Counted from the first letter of the stretch, positions 1 to 12,554 are shown. The stretch is DNA of 64,000 bases from Dermatemys mawii (GCA_007922305.1 ML677373.1:19425817-19489816); one strand, 5' to 3'. Numbers and translations are program-made. Notes: generated by a model not told the origin, from the sequence alone.

Positions 1-168
1 TTAAGATTCTTTCCTTTTTAATTCAGGAGCAGGGATACAAAAAATCTTATCATGTATTAATAAGGGGAGAAATGATAAGGTTTTAATTCTAAATGTCAGA
101 AAAGTCAGCTGTACAATTTTATAAGTCACTGAATAGCCTGGTGATATTTTTTTTTTTTTTAAATCTAG

Positions 169-312
169 CTCCACAATGCAGTGGCAGAAATGGAAAAGGA
201 AAAATTTGATCTTCAGAAGAAACACACAGAAAATATCCAAGAACTGCTTGAGGACACAAATGCACGTCTTAGTAAAATGGAGACAGAGTACTTGGCACAG
301 ACAAAGGCAACT
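169..312 (+). CDS. CEP112: CEP112 coding exon a (window exon 1)
   Basis: This 144-base exon encodes 48 codons and is phase 0 at both ends, so it could be skipped in frame. The acceptor is a long T run followed by aaatctag, and the donor is ACT|gtaagt. The peptide starts LHNAVAEMEKEKF and ends EYLAQTKAT, a continuous coiled-coil stretch matching CEP112. The open frame runs on past the donor to about 570, but this tail loses coiled-coil character and is intron. The reading frame is fixed by the next exon, which continues with NQMVKELEARV. Confidence 0.95.
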
Positions 313-1076
313 GTAAGTTTTTTATATCTAGATCATGACCACAAATATGAATTACAATCTTCAGGTTTTGTGCACCTGTGCATTTTGAAATGCTCATTTT
401 TCTTAAGACATAGTGTATCAGAAAGTATTGGGAAAGGAATTCAAATAAGAATATTTTTTATTTTGTCCCTCCACAAAAGTGTGCATAAAGACTGTGGGGA
501 TAAGAAACATTTTTCACAGCCTTGCACTACCATGCTTCAGTGCTATGACATTGCTTCATCAAAGGGATAGTAGAAGTAACACTGTTTCATTTCAGATGTC
601 TAGGCAGTTATTTTTTTAAAGAGAGTCAGATTAGAGATGCTTGAATCTCGCTTCCCTGCTTCTTTTAACAAAAGTAAAACTATGAAGTCTAGGGTTTCTG
701 AAAGGCGCTGGATTGGTAGCACTGAAAGCTAAAATCCAGTGCAGTGTGGACAGTTCCAAGGCAAAATTCTTCAGACTTAATAATTAAAGAGGGATAATCT
801 TTAGAAGAGAAGATGATTCAGCCTCCATCTTTATTTAGTCCTTGGCTTATCTGCTGAGACTAATAACAGCTGGTTGTTTTTTGGGTTTCTTTTTTGCAAT
901 AGAGGTTGTTAATTGAAGTTATTCATTTATAAGGAATGTGACTGAGAACTCCATTTCATTAAGTAGGCAAACAAGTTTTTTCTTTAATTAGAAAAAAGAC
1001 GGAGTACATGCTATAAATGCTTTTTGAAAATGTTTGCTGTTATTAATTTTACTTTTTCGCCATTCCTCCTCCTGTC

Positions 1077-1476
1077 NNNNNNNNNNNNNNNNNNNNNNNN
1101 NNNNNNNNNNNNNNNNNNNNNNNNNNNNNNNNNNNNNNNNNNNNNNNNNNNNNNNNNNNNNNNNNNNNNNNNNNNNNNNNNNNNNNNNNNNNNNNNNNNN
1201 NNNNNNNNNNNNNNNNNNNNNNNNNNNNNNNNNNNNNNNNNNNNNNNNNNNNNNNNNNNNNNNNNNNNNNNNNNNNNNNNNNNNNNNNNNNNNNNNNNNN
1301 NNNNNNNNNNNNNNNNNNNNNNNNNNNNNNNNNNNNNNNNNNNNNNNNNNNNNNNNNNNNNNNNNNNNNNNNNNNNNNNNNNNNNNNNNNNNNNNNNNNN
1401 NNNNNNNNNNNNNNNNNNNNNNNNNNNNNNNNNNNNNNNNNNNNNNNNNNNNNNNNNNNNNNNNNNNNNNNNNNNN
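1077..1476. other. assembly gap, 400 N
   Basis: A run of 400 unknown bases in intron 1. Open frames spanning it consist mostly of unknown residues and mean nothing. Its true size and content cannot be judged, though the neighbouring exons splice in frame without it. Confidence 0.99.
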
Positions 1477-1773
1477 TTTTAAGAATTACTTCACTAGAAC
1501 AAATAATAAAATGAAAATACCTATTTTTTTCAGTTAGCATAATGAGCCCATATAATGCAGTAAGTATAGAAATAGCAGGATCCTTTTTCAGGTTACATCT
1601 TTTAAGGGTAGATATTCCAGGAGTCATCACATTTCTCCCTGTAGTTGCTCATCTTTAGAGATGAACCATCACAGTTATAATCTTATCAATGTAGAGCCTG
1701 GGTGAAACTCACTGAAATCCATTAATGCAGCTACCTCATGAATTCGCTAAGAGATGTAAGTGGGTACTTCTAA

Positions 1774-2551
1774 GGGCATTTCTACACTACAGAGTTCAGC
1801 TGCCACAGTAATTAAGTAGATGACCTGGGACTCAGACTCCTGGGAGGTATCCATGCTATGCTTGGGAGTAGTGGTCAGGTCACTGCCGAGAACTGTATGT
1901 GGCTCATTGTAGAAGCGGCATGTCTGTGGTGCAAAACCAGAATGACTGTTGGCTTCCCTTGTCTTCTGGTATACCTGTCAAAGTTCTTTGATTTTCACAC
2001 TGCACTGCTATAGCCCTTCTCCCCGATGCTCTGAGCAGTCTTTCATAGATGTCGGTTTCTTCGGTTGGATTGGAGCTGTGCCTGCACAAATTCTTCTTCC
2101 CACAGACCAGTAAGATCCACTGACTCCTGTGTACTCAGGCTGGAATGTGTTTGAGGCGTTGAGGCGCCATGATCAGCTGAGCTGGCGAGCTCTTCATACT
2201 GATCAAACGAAAAATGGGAATTCAAAGGTTCCTGGAGCTTTAATAGGGGAGGGGCTGTTTCCTGTGTACCTGGCTGTTGTGCAGTGGAGTTGAAAATGAT
2301 CTATAGAGTGGTCACAGAGCATTGTGGGATACCTTGTGGAGGCCAGTTCAGTAGAGTTATACAACACTGTATCTACACTGCCTCTCTGTCATCCCATCAA
2401 CATTGAATTAAGTGCTATGCCTCTCACGGAGGTGGAGTACTTAAGTCGACGTTCCGGGCAGGTTAAGTTGGTGGAAGGGACCTGGTTGTGTAGATGCATA
2501 CATTATTAGGTTGACATAAGGCAGACCTAAGTTTATAGTGTAGACCAGGCC
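1774..2551 (-). mobile_element. PIF/Harbinger-type DNA transposon remnant
   Basis: A 778-base unit with imperfect terminal inverted repeats. The left end is gggcatttctacact, and the right end reads ggcctggtctacact on the other strand. Both ends are flanked by TAA (1771-1773 and 2552-2554), the 3-base TWA duplication typical of PIF/Harbinger. The interior carries a broken minus-strand Myb/SANT-like gene (1904-2225). There is no transposase gene, so it is non-autonomous. Confidence 0.75.
1904..2225 (-). pseudogene. broken Myb/SANT-like DNA-binding protein of a Harbinger element
   Basis: Two minus-strand frames overlap around 2043-2089 and make sense only if joined by a frameshift. The upstream frame ends in DLTGLWEEEFVQAQLQ, the tryptophan-bearing first helix of a Myb/SANT-like domain. 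The downstream frame continues with YERLLRASGRRAIAVQCENQ, matching the second and third helices, in which an AVQCR.K-like motif is usual. In autonomous Harbinger elements a Myb-like protein works alongside the transposase (family knowledge). The frameshift and the missing C-terminal part make this copy non-functional. Confidence 0.65.
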
Positions 2552-4258
2552 TAAGAGATGTAAGGCAATGCCTTGTTTTCAGAAGCAAAATGTTGGGCAG
2601 AGAATGTGAAACCAGGATAAGAGAGTCGGACAGGGATTTCCTGAATGGCCCTACTACTAGGTTGCTGAAATAGTCACTAGCCTCCACGCCCCTTTTAAAG
2701 CATTTATGCTGTGGCATATAAGGCTTATTTTCAATGTGCTGCTGTTTCCAAATGCAGAGTCAGCTTTATCCACATCATCTATCACTAAGTTGCTTCCCGC
2801 ATTCAGTAAGGTGGAGGGCACCAGCCTTGCAGTTTCACGAGTGCAATGTGCTTCTTATATCCGTTCTTTCCTGATCCGGTGAATATCCCTGCATGGTCAG
2901 ATGTGTTTGTGGGTAATCCTTGGCTACACACCAGCCACATTTGTGTTGGTTTGTCATCTCAAATGGCCGAAATAGCTGGGTTAGCAGGTGGGCTGGGAGA
3001 ATCTCTCTTTGGGGTACTGTACTTACTATTACTTAATCCACTGGAAGTGGAGCTCTGTACAGGCAATACGCAAGGAAAGAGGCAGCTTCTTTAGAGCCTT
3101 TGGTTATAGATTTTGAATATATAGAAGGAACTATAAGTTTGGGGTGGCGGTTTTACAACCATGCCTCAAATGTTCAGCTCCATGGGGAGCATGTGTGTGG
3201 AAGCAACCGTTGCTGCATCTGAGAGGGTACTAATTTTGGGATTAAGGATAGTGCCCTCCCAGAAGTGTGGTATTATACAGGCAATGTATTGGAAGACCAG
3301 CAGATACTTGGGGTAACCTTTTTTGCTCAGCCTAGCAGTGGTGGACAATCCTTCAAGGAATAAAGCGGTAAGCAACTAACCTTCATCTAGATGTGTTCTA
3401 ATGCACTTGGAGAAGAAAAGAGTTCATTCTGAATTCCATAAATTCTTACAAACCTCAGGGGAACACACTGTATTGTTAAAATACTAAAAGGCAGATAATT
3501 TGAAAGTCAGTTGTGAACTGTATTTATTATACACAGTTTATAAAGTAAATATTTGTTAGCAAAAATCAACAAGTCCCTTTCAACGGGGTGTCTTGTACTT
3601 TTGTCATCAAGATGAGACATTAAAGAAAAGTGATAGTTTGAATGAGCTAAAGGGCAATGTCAAACAAACTTTATTCTGTTATTAATGAATGCTGAATTGA
3701 AAAATTAGCATTCAGACCTTGTCATAGGCAATAGTAAATATGGAGAAAAATGGACACAGTCTGTCAGCAGGATTGAATTTAAGAACCATCAAAAGCAGAC
3801 AGATCTTGCTGAGCAGCTCCTGATTTAATAATTAAACAAGGTAGAGTTCAAGGCATGGCTTAAGATGAAAGACTAGACTGTCACTGAAAATTAGTTTCTT
3901 TTTTTTTTTGTTATTTTCAACTTTTTTCATTTTTCATGGTGTTTCATACTGTCAAGAGTGCCATTTATTGTGAACAAGTGCATTGGGTGAATGATGCAAC
4001 TTTTGTCAATATTCAAATACAAGTGTTTCCTCCACTAAAACAAACATTTATTTATTGGGAAAATTATATATATTTTTTATATATTTTAGTGCAGATAGCA
4101 ATGGTTATGAAATGTGTGTGTGATTTAGCATCAAAAATTGTAAAACACTTAAGCAACAATGGATTATTAGCTACAGAAACATTTTATGAAAATGTATGAA
4201 AGCTTTATGGCTTTATATAAAGGAGTTTTTGGCATTAATTTTAATATATCAGTAGCCG

Positions 4259-4275
4259 TCTCTCTCTCTCTCTCA
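4259..4275 (+). repeat. (TC)n microsatellite
   Basis: A short TC dinucleotide run in intron 1, with no other features. Confidence 0.8.
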
Positions 4276-6204
4276 TATTTTCAGCCATCTTTGCCATAGA
4301 CCTTACTTTAACATTGTCCGTAGCAGTTGTGCTATGGTAAGTGTATATGTAGGAGGTATTTGGGAAAAAGAGGAAGGACTGAAAATGTGAACACACCATG
4401 CAAATGATTAATTGAAAGATGAGTTAATGGTCTAAATCATCAAAGCCAATTGAGTCATTTTGGACTTACATCTGTGCAACTCAGAGAAGAATGTTTGGGG
4501 GAGGGGTCTGGGGGGGTATGTAATATTGCTTAATCAGCCAATTTGAGGTCCTGAAGAGTGATGTCTTCTCCTAGATGCTGAATATAATCTGTGTAATACA
4601 ATCAGCCACTTCAAAGAGTTGAAAGCATAGTGTTGCTCCTTAAATCCTTCCTCCCAGAACTTCCATGCTGTATGTTTTACTAGACTGTGACTATTTATGG
4701 TAAAAGATACTTACTAGTTGCATCTCATAATCTGTGACATTATGTAGTAAGAAATATGCTGTGCTGCTAAAAGGCATCTTCACCTCCTAAAATTTTAAAT
4801 AATATTTTGAGCGAATATTGATGCTTAATCTTGATTATTTTTTTTTATTTTTTTTGTTAAGATACAGAGGAACTCTCAGTCCCTTCCCTGAGGAGTTTTC
4901 AGTGTAAATTAAATGGATAATTTAAAATGCATTGAGAGACCCAGAGGAAGGCTCTTTGACAACTGTTTCAGATCCTGAACTTGCATTAGACTCCCTATGG
5001 GCAGCCTCCTGATGTAACATCCACGTAGTCCAGGAACTCTAGTGAACCCATATTGTACAGTGCATATCCAACAGGTGCTGGATTATGTGGGGAATGCCCA
5101 CAATACATTGGACAGCCTATTAGCCATAGTAGAGGATCCAGGGATATTCTTAAATGTGCTCTTCATTAAGGAGCATACTGACCAAAATGCAGACTAGATG
5201 AGGAAAAGCCCCTTTTATTAACACTATATGTACATAATAAAAATGTCAACTGTTTTCATGCAATTTATAAAAGATATTACCCTGATTTGAAGCTACTACT
5301 GTATCTTGTTCTAAAATTTACAACCGTCAATGCAGATTTTCCATGTGAATTGTAAGAGTTTCATTGAATACTACAAGCTTCTTAGGGGATTGGCTTTGTG
5401 GTGCTCCACTTGACATCTTAAGTTATCCTTGAAAGCACTGTTCTCAATGGCAATTAAGCTGATAACTTTTTTTTCTTGCCAAATTGCCCCCAGCTGGCAA
5501 AGTGGGATATCCTCCTTATCTTGTCATATAGTTCAATCTTTTGGGTACAGGATGTCTGAAAGCTGGTGTTTGTAAAAAACAAGATAGTAATCTCCACCAC
5601 CTACATGACAAATCCTGTAACTTAAAAGTAAAATATACTTGACTTTCTTTGTTGTCTGAACAAACCAGACCCTGCAGCTGGCTTTGCATAAATGGAAAGA
5701 GTCTTTCTTAAAATGCAACACAAGTATATGGTTAAGTCTGGTCTGTTTGAGAAAACATTTTAGATTGTTTTGCAAAACTTGAGTAATGCTATTCTGATTG
5801 CATGAGTGTGTCAGAAATGTCTCCAGGCACGTTTAAATATACAGTACTACAAAACTTGGATGGAGTTGACAGATGTTTGAGTTTTTACTTTCCTTTAACA
5901 GAGGGTGAAAATATTCTTCCACTTCCTCTCCCTACCCCCACCTCCAAACCTTTGTTAATATAAAAATAACTTTGATTTGAACATCCTGAAAAGGCAGCTG
6001 CGTCTTATTTTCCCACCTCTGCTGTCTCAGGAATTCTATTCTCATTTCCTTACACACGAAGATCACTTTAGGAAAGAATGGAGAAGAGAAAAAAATATTG
6101 TTTGGAATTCTCAGATATTTTTATTTTAAATGCTGAATGTCATGAATTTGTGTTTAACACAAAAATGTTCAGTGTACATTTATAATTTATTGAAAGAGGA
6201 TCCA

Positions 6205-6475
6205 TCATAGGAAGAGGTAAACACAGAGGAAAGCGGGCAGGGAACTTGGAATTTCTGTGTTCTAGGCCTGATCTTGACACTGACTTGCTGTGATTCTTCA
6301 AGCCAGGGCATCTCTCTTTTTCTCTCTCTGCTTCCAATTTCCCATTTTTAAAATGGGGATAATACCACCTGCCTCATGGGAGTGATGTTTATATTTGTCA
6401 ATGATATTTGTTAATATTTGTAAATTGATATGAAGACTTACTAAAAATGTGTCAAGCATTATTGAATATTGCAAT
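6205..6475 (+). repeat. MIR-like (CORE-SINE type) SINE, diverged
   Basis: The block has the usual order of a tRNA-derived MIR-like SINE: 'ctgacttgctgtg', a CT-rich stretch, 'tttcccatttttaaaatggggataat', 'cctcatgggagtg', then an AT-rich tail around 'gtttatatttgtca'. The tRNA-like head is decayed. Related copies lie at 18158-18390 and 48921-49195. Confidence 0.6.
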
Positions 6476-7344
6476 AGGTATACCATAACCAGTCCTCTTA
6501 ATAACCTCCTAATTTATAGCATGATGCACTTATCAGTATATCTCAAAATATCTCATACACATAAATGAGCACGTTTACTCAGTATTTAAACAGTATTTTA
6601 TGTATGAAAACTGTCTTTTATCAGCTGCTATATCATATTATTTTTGCAATCTCTTGGATGTGACTGCTAATAATGAACAACTCCTGAATTCTTCAATTCT
6701 TTGGTATCTGAGTATATTTATTGGGAACTGGCATTGGCCATGATTTCATTTTAGTTACTGAATAAGTATTTTATTACAGTAAACATTTGGTGCCAATATA
6801 ATGTACAAATGAAATGAATTGGATTCCATAACAACATTATAAAGGCTTTATCTGACCAACTGACTTGTTCTTGAAAGGGACTACAAATAAAGAATGAATA
6901 TATATATGTTTACTGGTATTAGTCTTCAAAGTTTATTTTTTGGGCTCTGTCTTATATGCAGGCTGTCTGTATTGTCATTGATCATAGTGTTGTTTGTTTC
7001 TGACAGGTATGAAATAGTTCAAGATACATTACCTCAATAGCAATTTTTTCAATTTTTTCTTTAAACTGTTTGTTTTGCTTCATATTATAAAAACTTTATT
7101 CTATAGAAATCTAGTGCAAGTATTGTTCCAGTTTGAGCTTGGGGGCAGAGGTCACATTTTACTTTGAAACATTTATATTTTGAAAGCTTTGATACATTAT
7201 AGAATTTACTGTCCTGATTGATGACAGCTTTGCTTTTATAACTCTTGTTTCTCTGGACCACCAGAGAACTGCAGTTGCTCTAGGCTGTTGAATAACAACA
7301 GGGGTATGCACTAATTTATTCTTAACAATGACCTATTCTTTTAG

Positions 7345-7499
7345 AACCAGATGGTCAAAGAACTGGAGGCCCGTGTCCAGCAGCTGACTGTAGAGGCTGA
7401 AAATAGTAATTTACAGCGTCAGAAATTATCTCAAGAAAAGACTGATCTAGAGCAATGCTACCAAGCAGTATGCACTGAACTACAGGAGGTGAAATCTAG
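7345..7499 (+). CDS. CEP112: CEP112 coding exon b (window exon 2)
   Basis: A 155-base exon that starts in phase 0 and ends with two bases (AG) of a split codon. The acceptor is ttcttttag|AACCAG and the donor tctag|gtaatt. The peptide begins NQMVKELEARVQQL and runs to TELQEVKS, a heptad-rich coiled coil. The split arginine codon is completed by the first G of exon c. Because 155 + 130 is a multiple of 3, exons b and c are lost or kept together without a frame change, but not singly. A stop appears at once if the intron is retained. Confidence 0.95.
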
Positions 7500-7833
7500 G
7501 TAATTAATAAAATAGAGTTTAAACCAAAGCAATCCCAAAACTAACTCTGTCTTCAAGAAAATCATTGCTCAATAATTTATCCTTAGGAAATTGTCATGAA
7601 AATTTACCAACCCAGGTGCAAAAACCACTGTTAGACACTCACCAAGATGATGATCATAAAAAAAAAAATCAGATATATTTTACATTGTACAATTTTATTT
7701 TATATTTTATCAATTGAGAGGACTAGGTGGGTGAGTAGAATTTTGCAGAAGCTTCAGAAATTACATAATACAAATAAAGTGGCAAAATTTGAAGCCAATT
7801 TCCATTTTAATTTTCCTTTATTAATACTTGTAG
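7500..7833 (+). other. CEP112: CEP112 intron 2 (short)
   Basis: The shortest intron in the window, at 334 bases, phase 2, running from gtaatt to ttgtag. It has no recognisable repeat. Confidence 0.9.
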
Positions 7834-7963
7834 GTGCAACTCCCTTCAGAAAGAGAAGGATCGCATTATACAAGATTATGAACAGAATATTCAGCAGCAA
7901 CAAAACAAATATGATATTGACATAAATTTTATGAAACAGGAACATGCTCTCTCTGCAGCTAAG
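7834..7963 (+). CDS. CEP112: CEP112 coding exon c (window exon 3)
   Basis: A 130-base exon. Its first G completes the arginine codon of exon b, followed by 43 codons, and it ends in phase 0. The acceptor is acttgtag|GTGCAA and the donor AAG|gtatgt. The peptide has CNSLQKEKDRI, a polar NIQQQQNKY stretch with four glutamines, and KQEHALSAAK at the end, agreeing with CEP112. Only this frame joins exons b and d without a stop. Confidence 0.94.
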
Positions 7964-9516
7964 GTATGTTTACAGACATGCAACCTCCCAGGAATAATGG
8001 GCATAAACATACTTGCCTACCAATTACGTACATAAGGGGACAAATTTTCAAAATGGTCTGTAAGATTTTAATTGTGCAAATATTAAGGTACGTGAATAAC
8101 TTTACTCAAAGGAGCTACTTACTTTCTGTGATGGCTTGGAGGATTAGTCTGTAGAACTTACGAAATTTGGTTAATATTGTAAAGTTGTGTTATGAAATTG
8201 CTATATTTGTTGAATGCCTCAATATGTATGTGGACTCCACCTCTGCATATGTGACCATAGCACATCCTCCTAGACCATATACAATGGAGGATTGTTAGAA
8301 CTCAGTGACCTCTATTCAAGTGAAAACACCTTGGAACATTGAGTGGACTTAAGCCTAGGAAAACTAGTTTTATTCTACCCCTCTGCAGGGAGGTGGGAAA
8401 ATAGGAGCAATGGAAAATAACCAAAATGCAGAGCAAAGAAAGCCAGATGTTGGAAAGGGGGACATATAAAGAAAGGAAGAGCATGGCAAAGAGGAGAGAA
8501 GGCAAGCTGGTGAAGAAGACTCCATGAAGGAGAAATAAGGAAATGTGAGGGTCTGCATGAGGGAGCGGTCCTGCCTGCCTTCCTGAGCCCAGATGGCCCT
8601 CTAGGGACTCCGGAAGGAAGGATGAACTAACAAAGGGCATTGTGGTTAGGGTATGTGATCTGTCCTCTTTTGTGCATTATATAACTGCATAAAAGAACAG
8701 TAATATGCAAGACTTCTGTGCAAGATATCTCTGTGTGTTATATACTTCACAACTACCACATTCCTCCTGAGAGAGTTAAATGGTAAACCATTTAGCTAGC
8801 TCTCATTTTGGATGAATGAATGTGAGGTTTTAGGTGCCAAAAAACTTCGACATGCAAATTTTGACACAAAGTTTAGAGAGTTGGAGTAAGCCTGTTTGAA
8901 AATTTGTTACCAAAAGAGTTATGCAGAAAAATATTTTTCTTCAGCTACCTATTAAAATATTGTCCTGTTTTTATTCATGAAACATTTTGTTGTGTAGGTC
9001 TTTGAATTGAACCTGTTTAAATAATCAGCACAAAAATATAAGAGATTAGTGGGTTTTTTATACATAGTCCTGGTGATAGGTTATCCAGCCTACATCATAT
9101 TCACATCAAATGTATATTCTAAAAACATAGCAAATGTCAAAAACTGTAGCATATTTTAAACTATTGATTAACCTAGAGCAAACATGACATCCACATTTTG
9201 GTCTGAATTACTGGAATGCTAAGATCTTTGATAAGGAAATGTAAGTGACTATCTTGATTTTATTTTCAAATTTCTTAAATCAGCTGCCTATTTTGGTTTT
9301 TTTATTTTTGTTTTATAATTTTTGACTATAGTCCCATCTGCACTTTAAGGACAAATAAAATGAAGTACATATGTCTTGTGTTGAAAAAGATTATTTTCCA
9401 AATGTATCCTTTTTTCTACCTTTTGATGCAACTTTGAAAAGGGAAAGAGGAACTTATTTCTGTAGAGCAAGTAGAGACTGCAAGACAAACATTCACTCAT
9501 ATTTAAATCCTTACAG
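7964..9516 (+). other. CEP112: CEP112 intron 3
   Basis: A 1553-base phase 0 intron. A purine-rich tract (about 8385-8640, many ggaaag/agaga words) produces long but meaningless antisense frames. The rest is AT-rich, and I identify nothing in it. Confidence 0.85.
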
Positions 9517-9609
9517 GCATCTGATGTGATTGAAGAATTAGAACAGAGTGTGTCTGAATTAAAACAACAGTTACAAGAATCAGAACATCAAAGGCAGCAA
9601 CAGCTGAGG
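9517..9609 (+). CDS. CEP112: CEP112 coding exon d (window exon 4)
   Basis: A 93-base, 31-codon exon, symmetric (phase 0-0) and skippable in frame. The acceptor is atccttacag|GCATCT and the donor AGG|gtgagc. The peptide starts ASDVIEELEQSVSELKQQ and ends RQQQLR, a regular heptad coiled coil characteristic of CEP112. Confidence 0.94.
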
Positions 9610-10668
9610 GTGAGCCCTGAATTTTTCACTCAGGAAAAATGAAGAGCTGTTTTTACTTGTTCCTAAGATTTGTATGAATAGAATGCCAAACTAAAGTATA
9701 TTTTGGAGTTCTTGGAAATCAGAGGAGCTGATCCCTCTACACTTAACAGAGTGGAATTTGTTCTTATACTTTTGCCTAAGCCTTTTAAAGAAATGTTATT
9801 TGTATTTGTCTTATCTTCCTGTGCGTGAACTGATATAAAAATGTATATCAATGGATTATAGAGAAGTACATAGTGAAATTGAAAGAAATCCCGGTCTCTG
9901 TCTATCACAGCAGGATCTAAGTTTGTAAAAGTTAGCATAAACTTGTTTCATGGTTGTTACAATTCAACTGTTCAGTTACATTTTCTGCCTTCTCATGGAT
10001 ACTCAAACTATTCCTTCCCTGCACCTACAGTGCATCCCAGTTGGAGCCCTGGGAGTCTCCGTTTCTCCACATCTCATCATGTTTTGCCCTTACTTGGAGA
10101 AGAGTAGCCATTTTGATGGCACAGGAGGACTATGTACCACTGTTTTTGGAATCCTTCAACTTTTTTATTTGATTGGGTGGATTGTTGTAAAGCAAGGAGA
10201 AAGCACTCTTTCTCCCCTCTTGCTCTCATTCAGGTCTAACTTCATTGCTTCCCATCTTATTTTAGTATGGGAAGCTAGAGACTATGGGCTTGTCTAGACA
10301 GGTACTTATTGTTCAGCAAGCCATTGTGTAAATCTTCAGCATATTAGCTTGCTGTGTTCTAAATAGCTGTGTGGATAAGCCCTGAGATCTGTAACTGAAT
10401 CTGTGTCTTCTCACATGGAAACACCCCATGCTAATCAAGTATTAGTAATAATGTTGCGTAATTTTTAGTACTAAAATAAAACATCTTACAATTGTTTATA
10501 GGTTAATGTTTAATTACGAAGTAAAGTTGGACACTTTGGTTGATATGGACCATACTGCGCTCTAGTAAAATGTACAGGTTTTGTGTAGGTAAAGGCGGCT
10601 TTTTAATTAAAGTAATCTGTTTAAAGAAGTAGTGATTCCTTATTAAAAATAAATCCCTCAATTTGCAG
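9610..10668 (+). other. CEP112: CEP112 intron 4
   Basis: A 1059-base phase 0 intron containing one small MITE-like unit (10286-10383). The 115-residue open frame at 9950-10297 has no recognisable protein character and overlaps the MITE. Confidence 0.85.
10286..10383. mobile_element. short MITE-like repeat
   Basis: A unit of about 98 bases. It starts gggcttgtctagaca and ends in a sequence that reads gggcttatccacac on the other strand, giving imperfect terminal inverted repeats. No clear target duplication remains. The ends resemble those of the Harbinger-type unit at 1774. Confidence 0.45.
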
Positions 10669-10728
10669 GATCAAGAACACAAATTTCAACAGGAAAAACT
10701 TCATTTAGAGCGGATTCATGAAAAACAG
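10669..10728 (+). CDS. CEP112: CEP112 coding exon e (window exon 5)
   Basis: A small 60-base, 20-codon exon, symmetric phase 0-0. The acceptor is caatttgcag|GATCAA and the donor CAG|gtagag. The peptide begins DQEHKFQQEKLHLERI, a coiled-coil segment aligned with CEP112. The donor is weak at +4 to +6 (gtagag against gtaagt), so occasional skipping of this exon is plausible (inference). Confidence 0.9.
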
Positions 10729-11574
10729 GTAGAGTTGGAAGAAAAATGAAAATGTTATGTGCACTTTCAGATGTCTTGGGCAGCAGCTAATCCACAAATC
10801 CATACAAAAGTGAATATTAGGCAGAAAGGGGGTATGTAACTGATGAAAACTAAAAGGCTGTCTAGTAATAAGCAGCTTTTAAACAAGGATTAAGCTGTTA
10901 AAATGTTTTCCAGAAGTATAATGTCTGTGGTTCGAAACATATTAATGCCTGCTATTTAACACACTTAGGGTGAAATTCACCCCAGTGAAGAGGATGCAGA
11001 CAGGGCCATATTAGGTACTACTTTTGTTCTTAATTGTGATTTTTCACTCTCTGCTATTGCTCTAGTAGAAGAGAGAGGAAGTTTGAAATTGATATTGATA
11101 TTTTGTCATTTTCCCCAACAAATACTTTCTGTACCTTTTACCTGTACTCATGCTCTATCATCTTCCAGAGGTAGTGTTTTGAGAGTAGAAATTAAAAAAA
11201 ATTTGTGCTTTGCACTTATAGAGCATATTTAATCTTGCAACACATTGACAATATGTACACATTTTTATACTTGAATATCAAAGGTGTTGACATGAAACAG
11301 TCATTCATTGCAAGAGTTAATTATGACACGTCTTTGGTTTTTTTAATGACTGACTTTAAGTGTTCAGCTGATGTAGTGATTAATAACAGAATGTATGTAT
11401 AAAAGTTTACATAATGGACTTGCATGACTTATTTTTTAAGCATTAGTGACAAACTCATACTGTGAATTAACTGAAACACAATTACAAGTGAACTACTCTT
11501 CATTTACTTATTATAACAAAAGGAACAATGAATCTAAATGATGCATTATTTGCTACATCACTATAGTGAAACTA

Positions 11575-11820
11575 GGGCTTGTATTCACAACCCTACAGTT
11601 CAGTACAGAGGTGTGAATTGCAGTATGCGGTAGCATGGTGTGGTAGCATGGTGTGTTGGATGACGTGGTGTGTGACTAAAACATACTTTGTTCGTGTTAA
11701 CGTAGTTCTAAAAGGTGCTATCTCTTTTAGGACTACATTAATGCAAAATAGATACTTCTTTAATTCACACCTAGTTCACGTTAAGTTAATTCTAATGCCC
11801 CTGTAGTCCAGACTGTGGGG
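11575..11820. mobile_element. MITE-like repeat flanked by CTA
   Basis: The unit begins gggcttgtattcac and ends gactgtgggg, with CTA on both sides (11572-11574 and 11821-11823). Inside is a short direct repeat of ggtagcatggtgt (11631-11657). The inverted repeats are weak. It could be a Harbinger-related non-autonomous element with a degenerate 3-base duplication. Confidence 0.4.
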
Positions 11821-12554
11821 CTATGTAGGCATGCCCAAAGTTCAAATCCTGTCTTGCATCATAAGTGGAAATTTTTCAGTGCTGTCCTAGATTCCATTTG
11901 CATGTGCAAAAAAAAAATTCAGTCTGGCAAAGTTAGGTAGTCAAGCAGGACCCAAGAATTTAATAATAAGAATGCTGAAGGTCAAAATTGAGGTGAGTTG
12001 GCATAATTTGGACAGTATCTGGCTACAGAATGTTTATGCTGGAATTACAAGAGTCTTTGGCTGCACTGGATAACTCCTTCCACTAGGGAGAGTGAGAGAC
12101 AAGATGTCATTGTGAGAGGAGTAGCCATGTTGGATCTATACTTTTTCTCTGTCTAATCTAATCTAGAGATTCTGTCCTGACTGAGTACAAACCTCTTGTA
12201 GCTCCTTATGCTAATTAGACTGGTCATGCACTAGCCCCACAGAATTACTGAGCTTGCTCAATCCACTCACAGATTCTGTGTGTGACAGGATGGGAATATG
12301 CCATCCCTAAAAAGTGACCGAGCATATAGTTCAGGGCTACAGTGGCAAAGCTGAACTTTTCCTATAAGGGATGGTCTGGGCACCAGAACTGAGAGCAGGG
12401 AGTCTGTCTCTCCTGTGCTCTGATCTTCCCTGCAAGGCAGTGTGGAGTAGAAAGTTGTATGATTCAAATTCAGAGGATACAGGACCTGGATTTAGGGCAT
12501 TCTAAGGGAAGGCTAAGGGAATAGATTGGAACACGGATTGTGGCCGGGGCGGGG

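Larger units (their letters stand above)
313..7344 (+). other. CEP112: CEP112 intron 1
   Basis: A 7032-base AT-rich GT-AG intron. It contains a 400-N gap (1077-1476), a Harbinger-type element (1774-2551), a short TC run near 4259-4275 and a MIR-like SINE (about 6205-6475). I recognise nothing in 313-1076, 2560-4250, 4280-6200 or 6480-7320. Small open frames there lack conserved composition or motifs. The acceptor is cctattcttttag. Confidence 0.85.

Noticed and set aside
313..570. Continuation of the exon a frame to a stop at 570, as an alternative C-terminus
   Set aside because: A strong gtaagt donor ends the exon, and the tail loses coiled-coil character. An intron-retention product is possible but unsupported.
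1024..1630. Open frames of 152-193 codons across the N gap
   Set aside because: They consist mostly of unknown residues; N codons cannot contain stops, so the length is an artefact.
8302..8640. 112-codon antisense frame in intron 3
   Set aside because: It is the complement of a purine-rich tract; S/L/F/P-rich low complexity with no motif.
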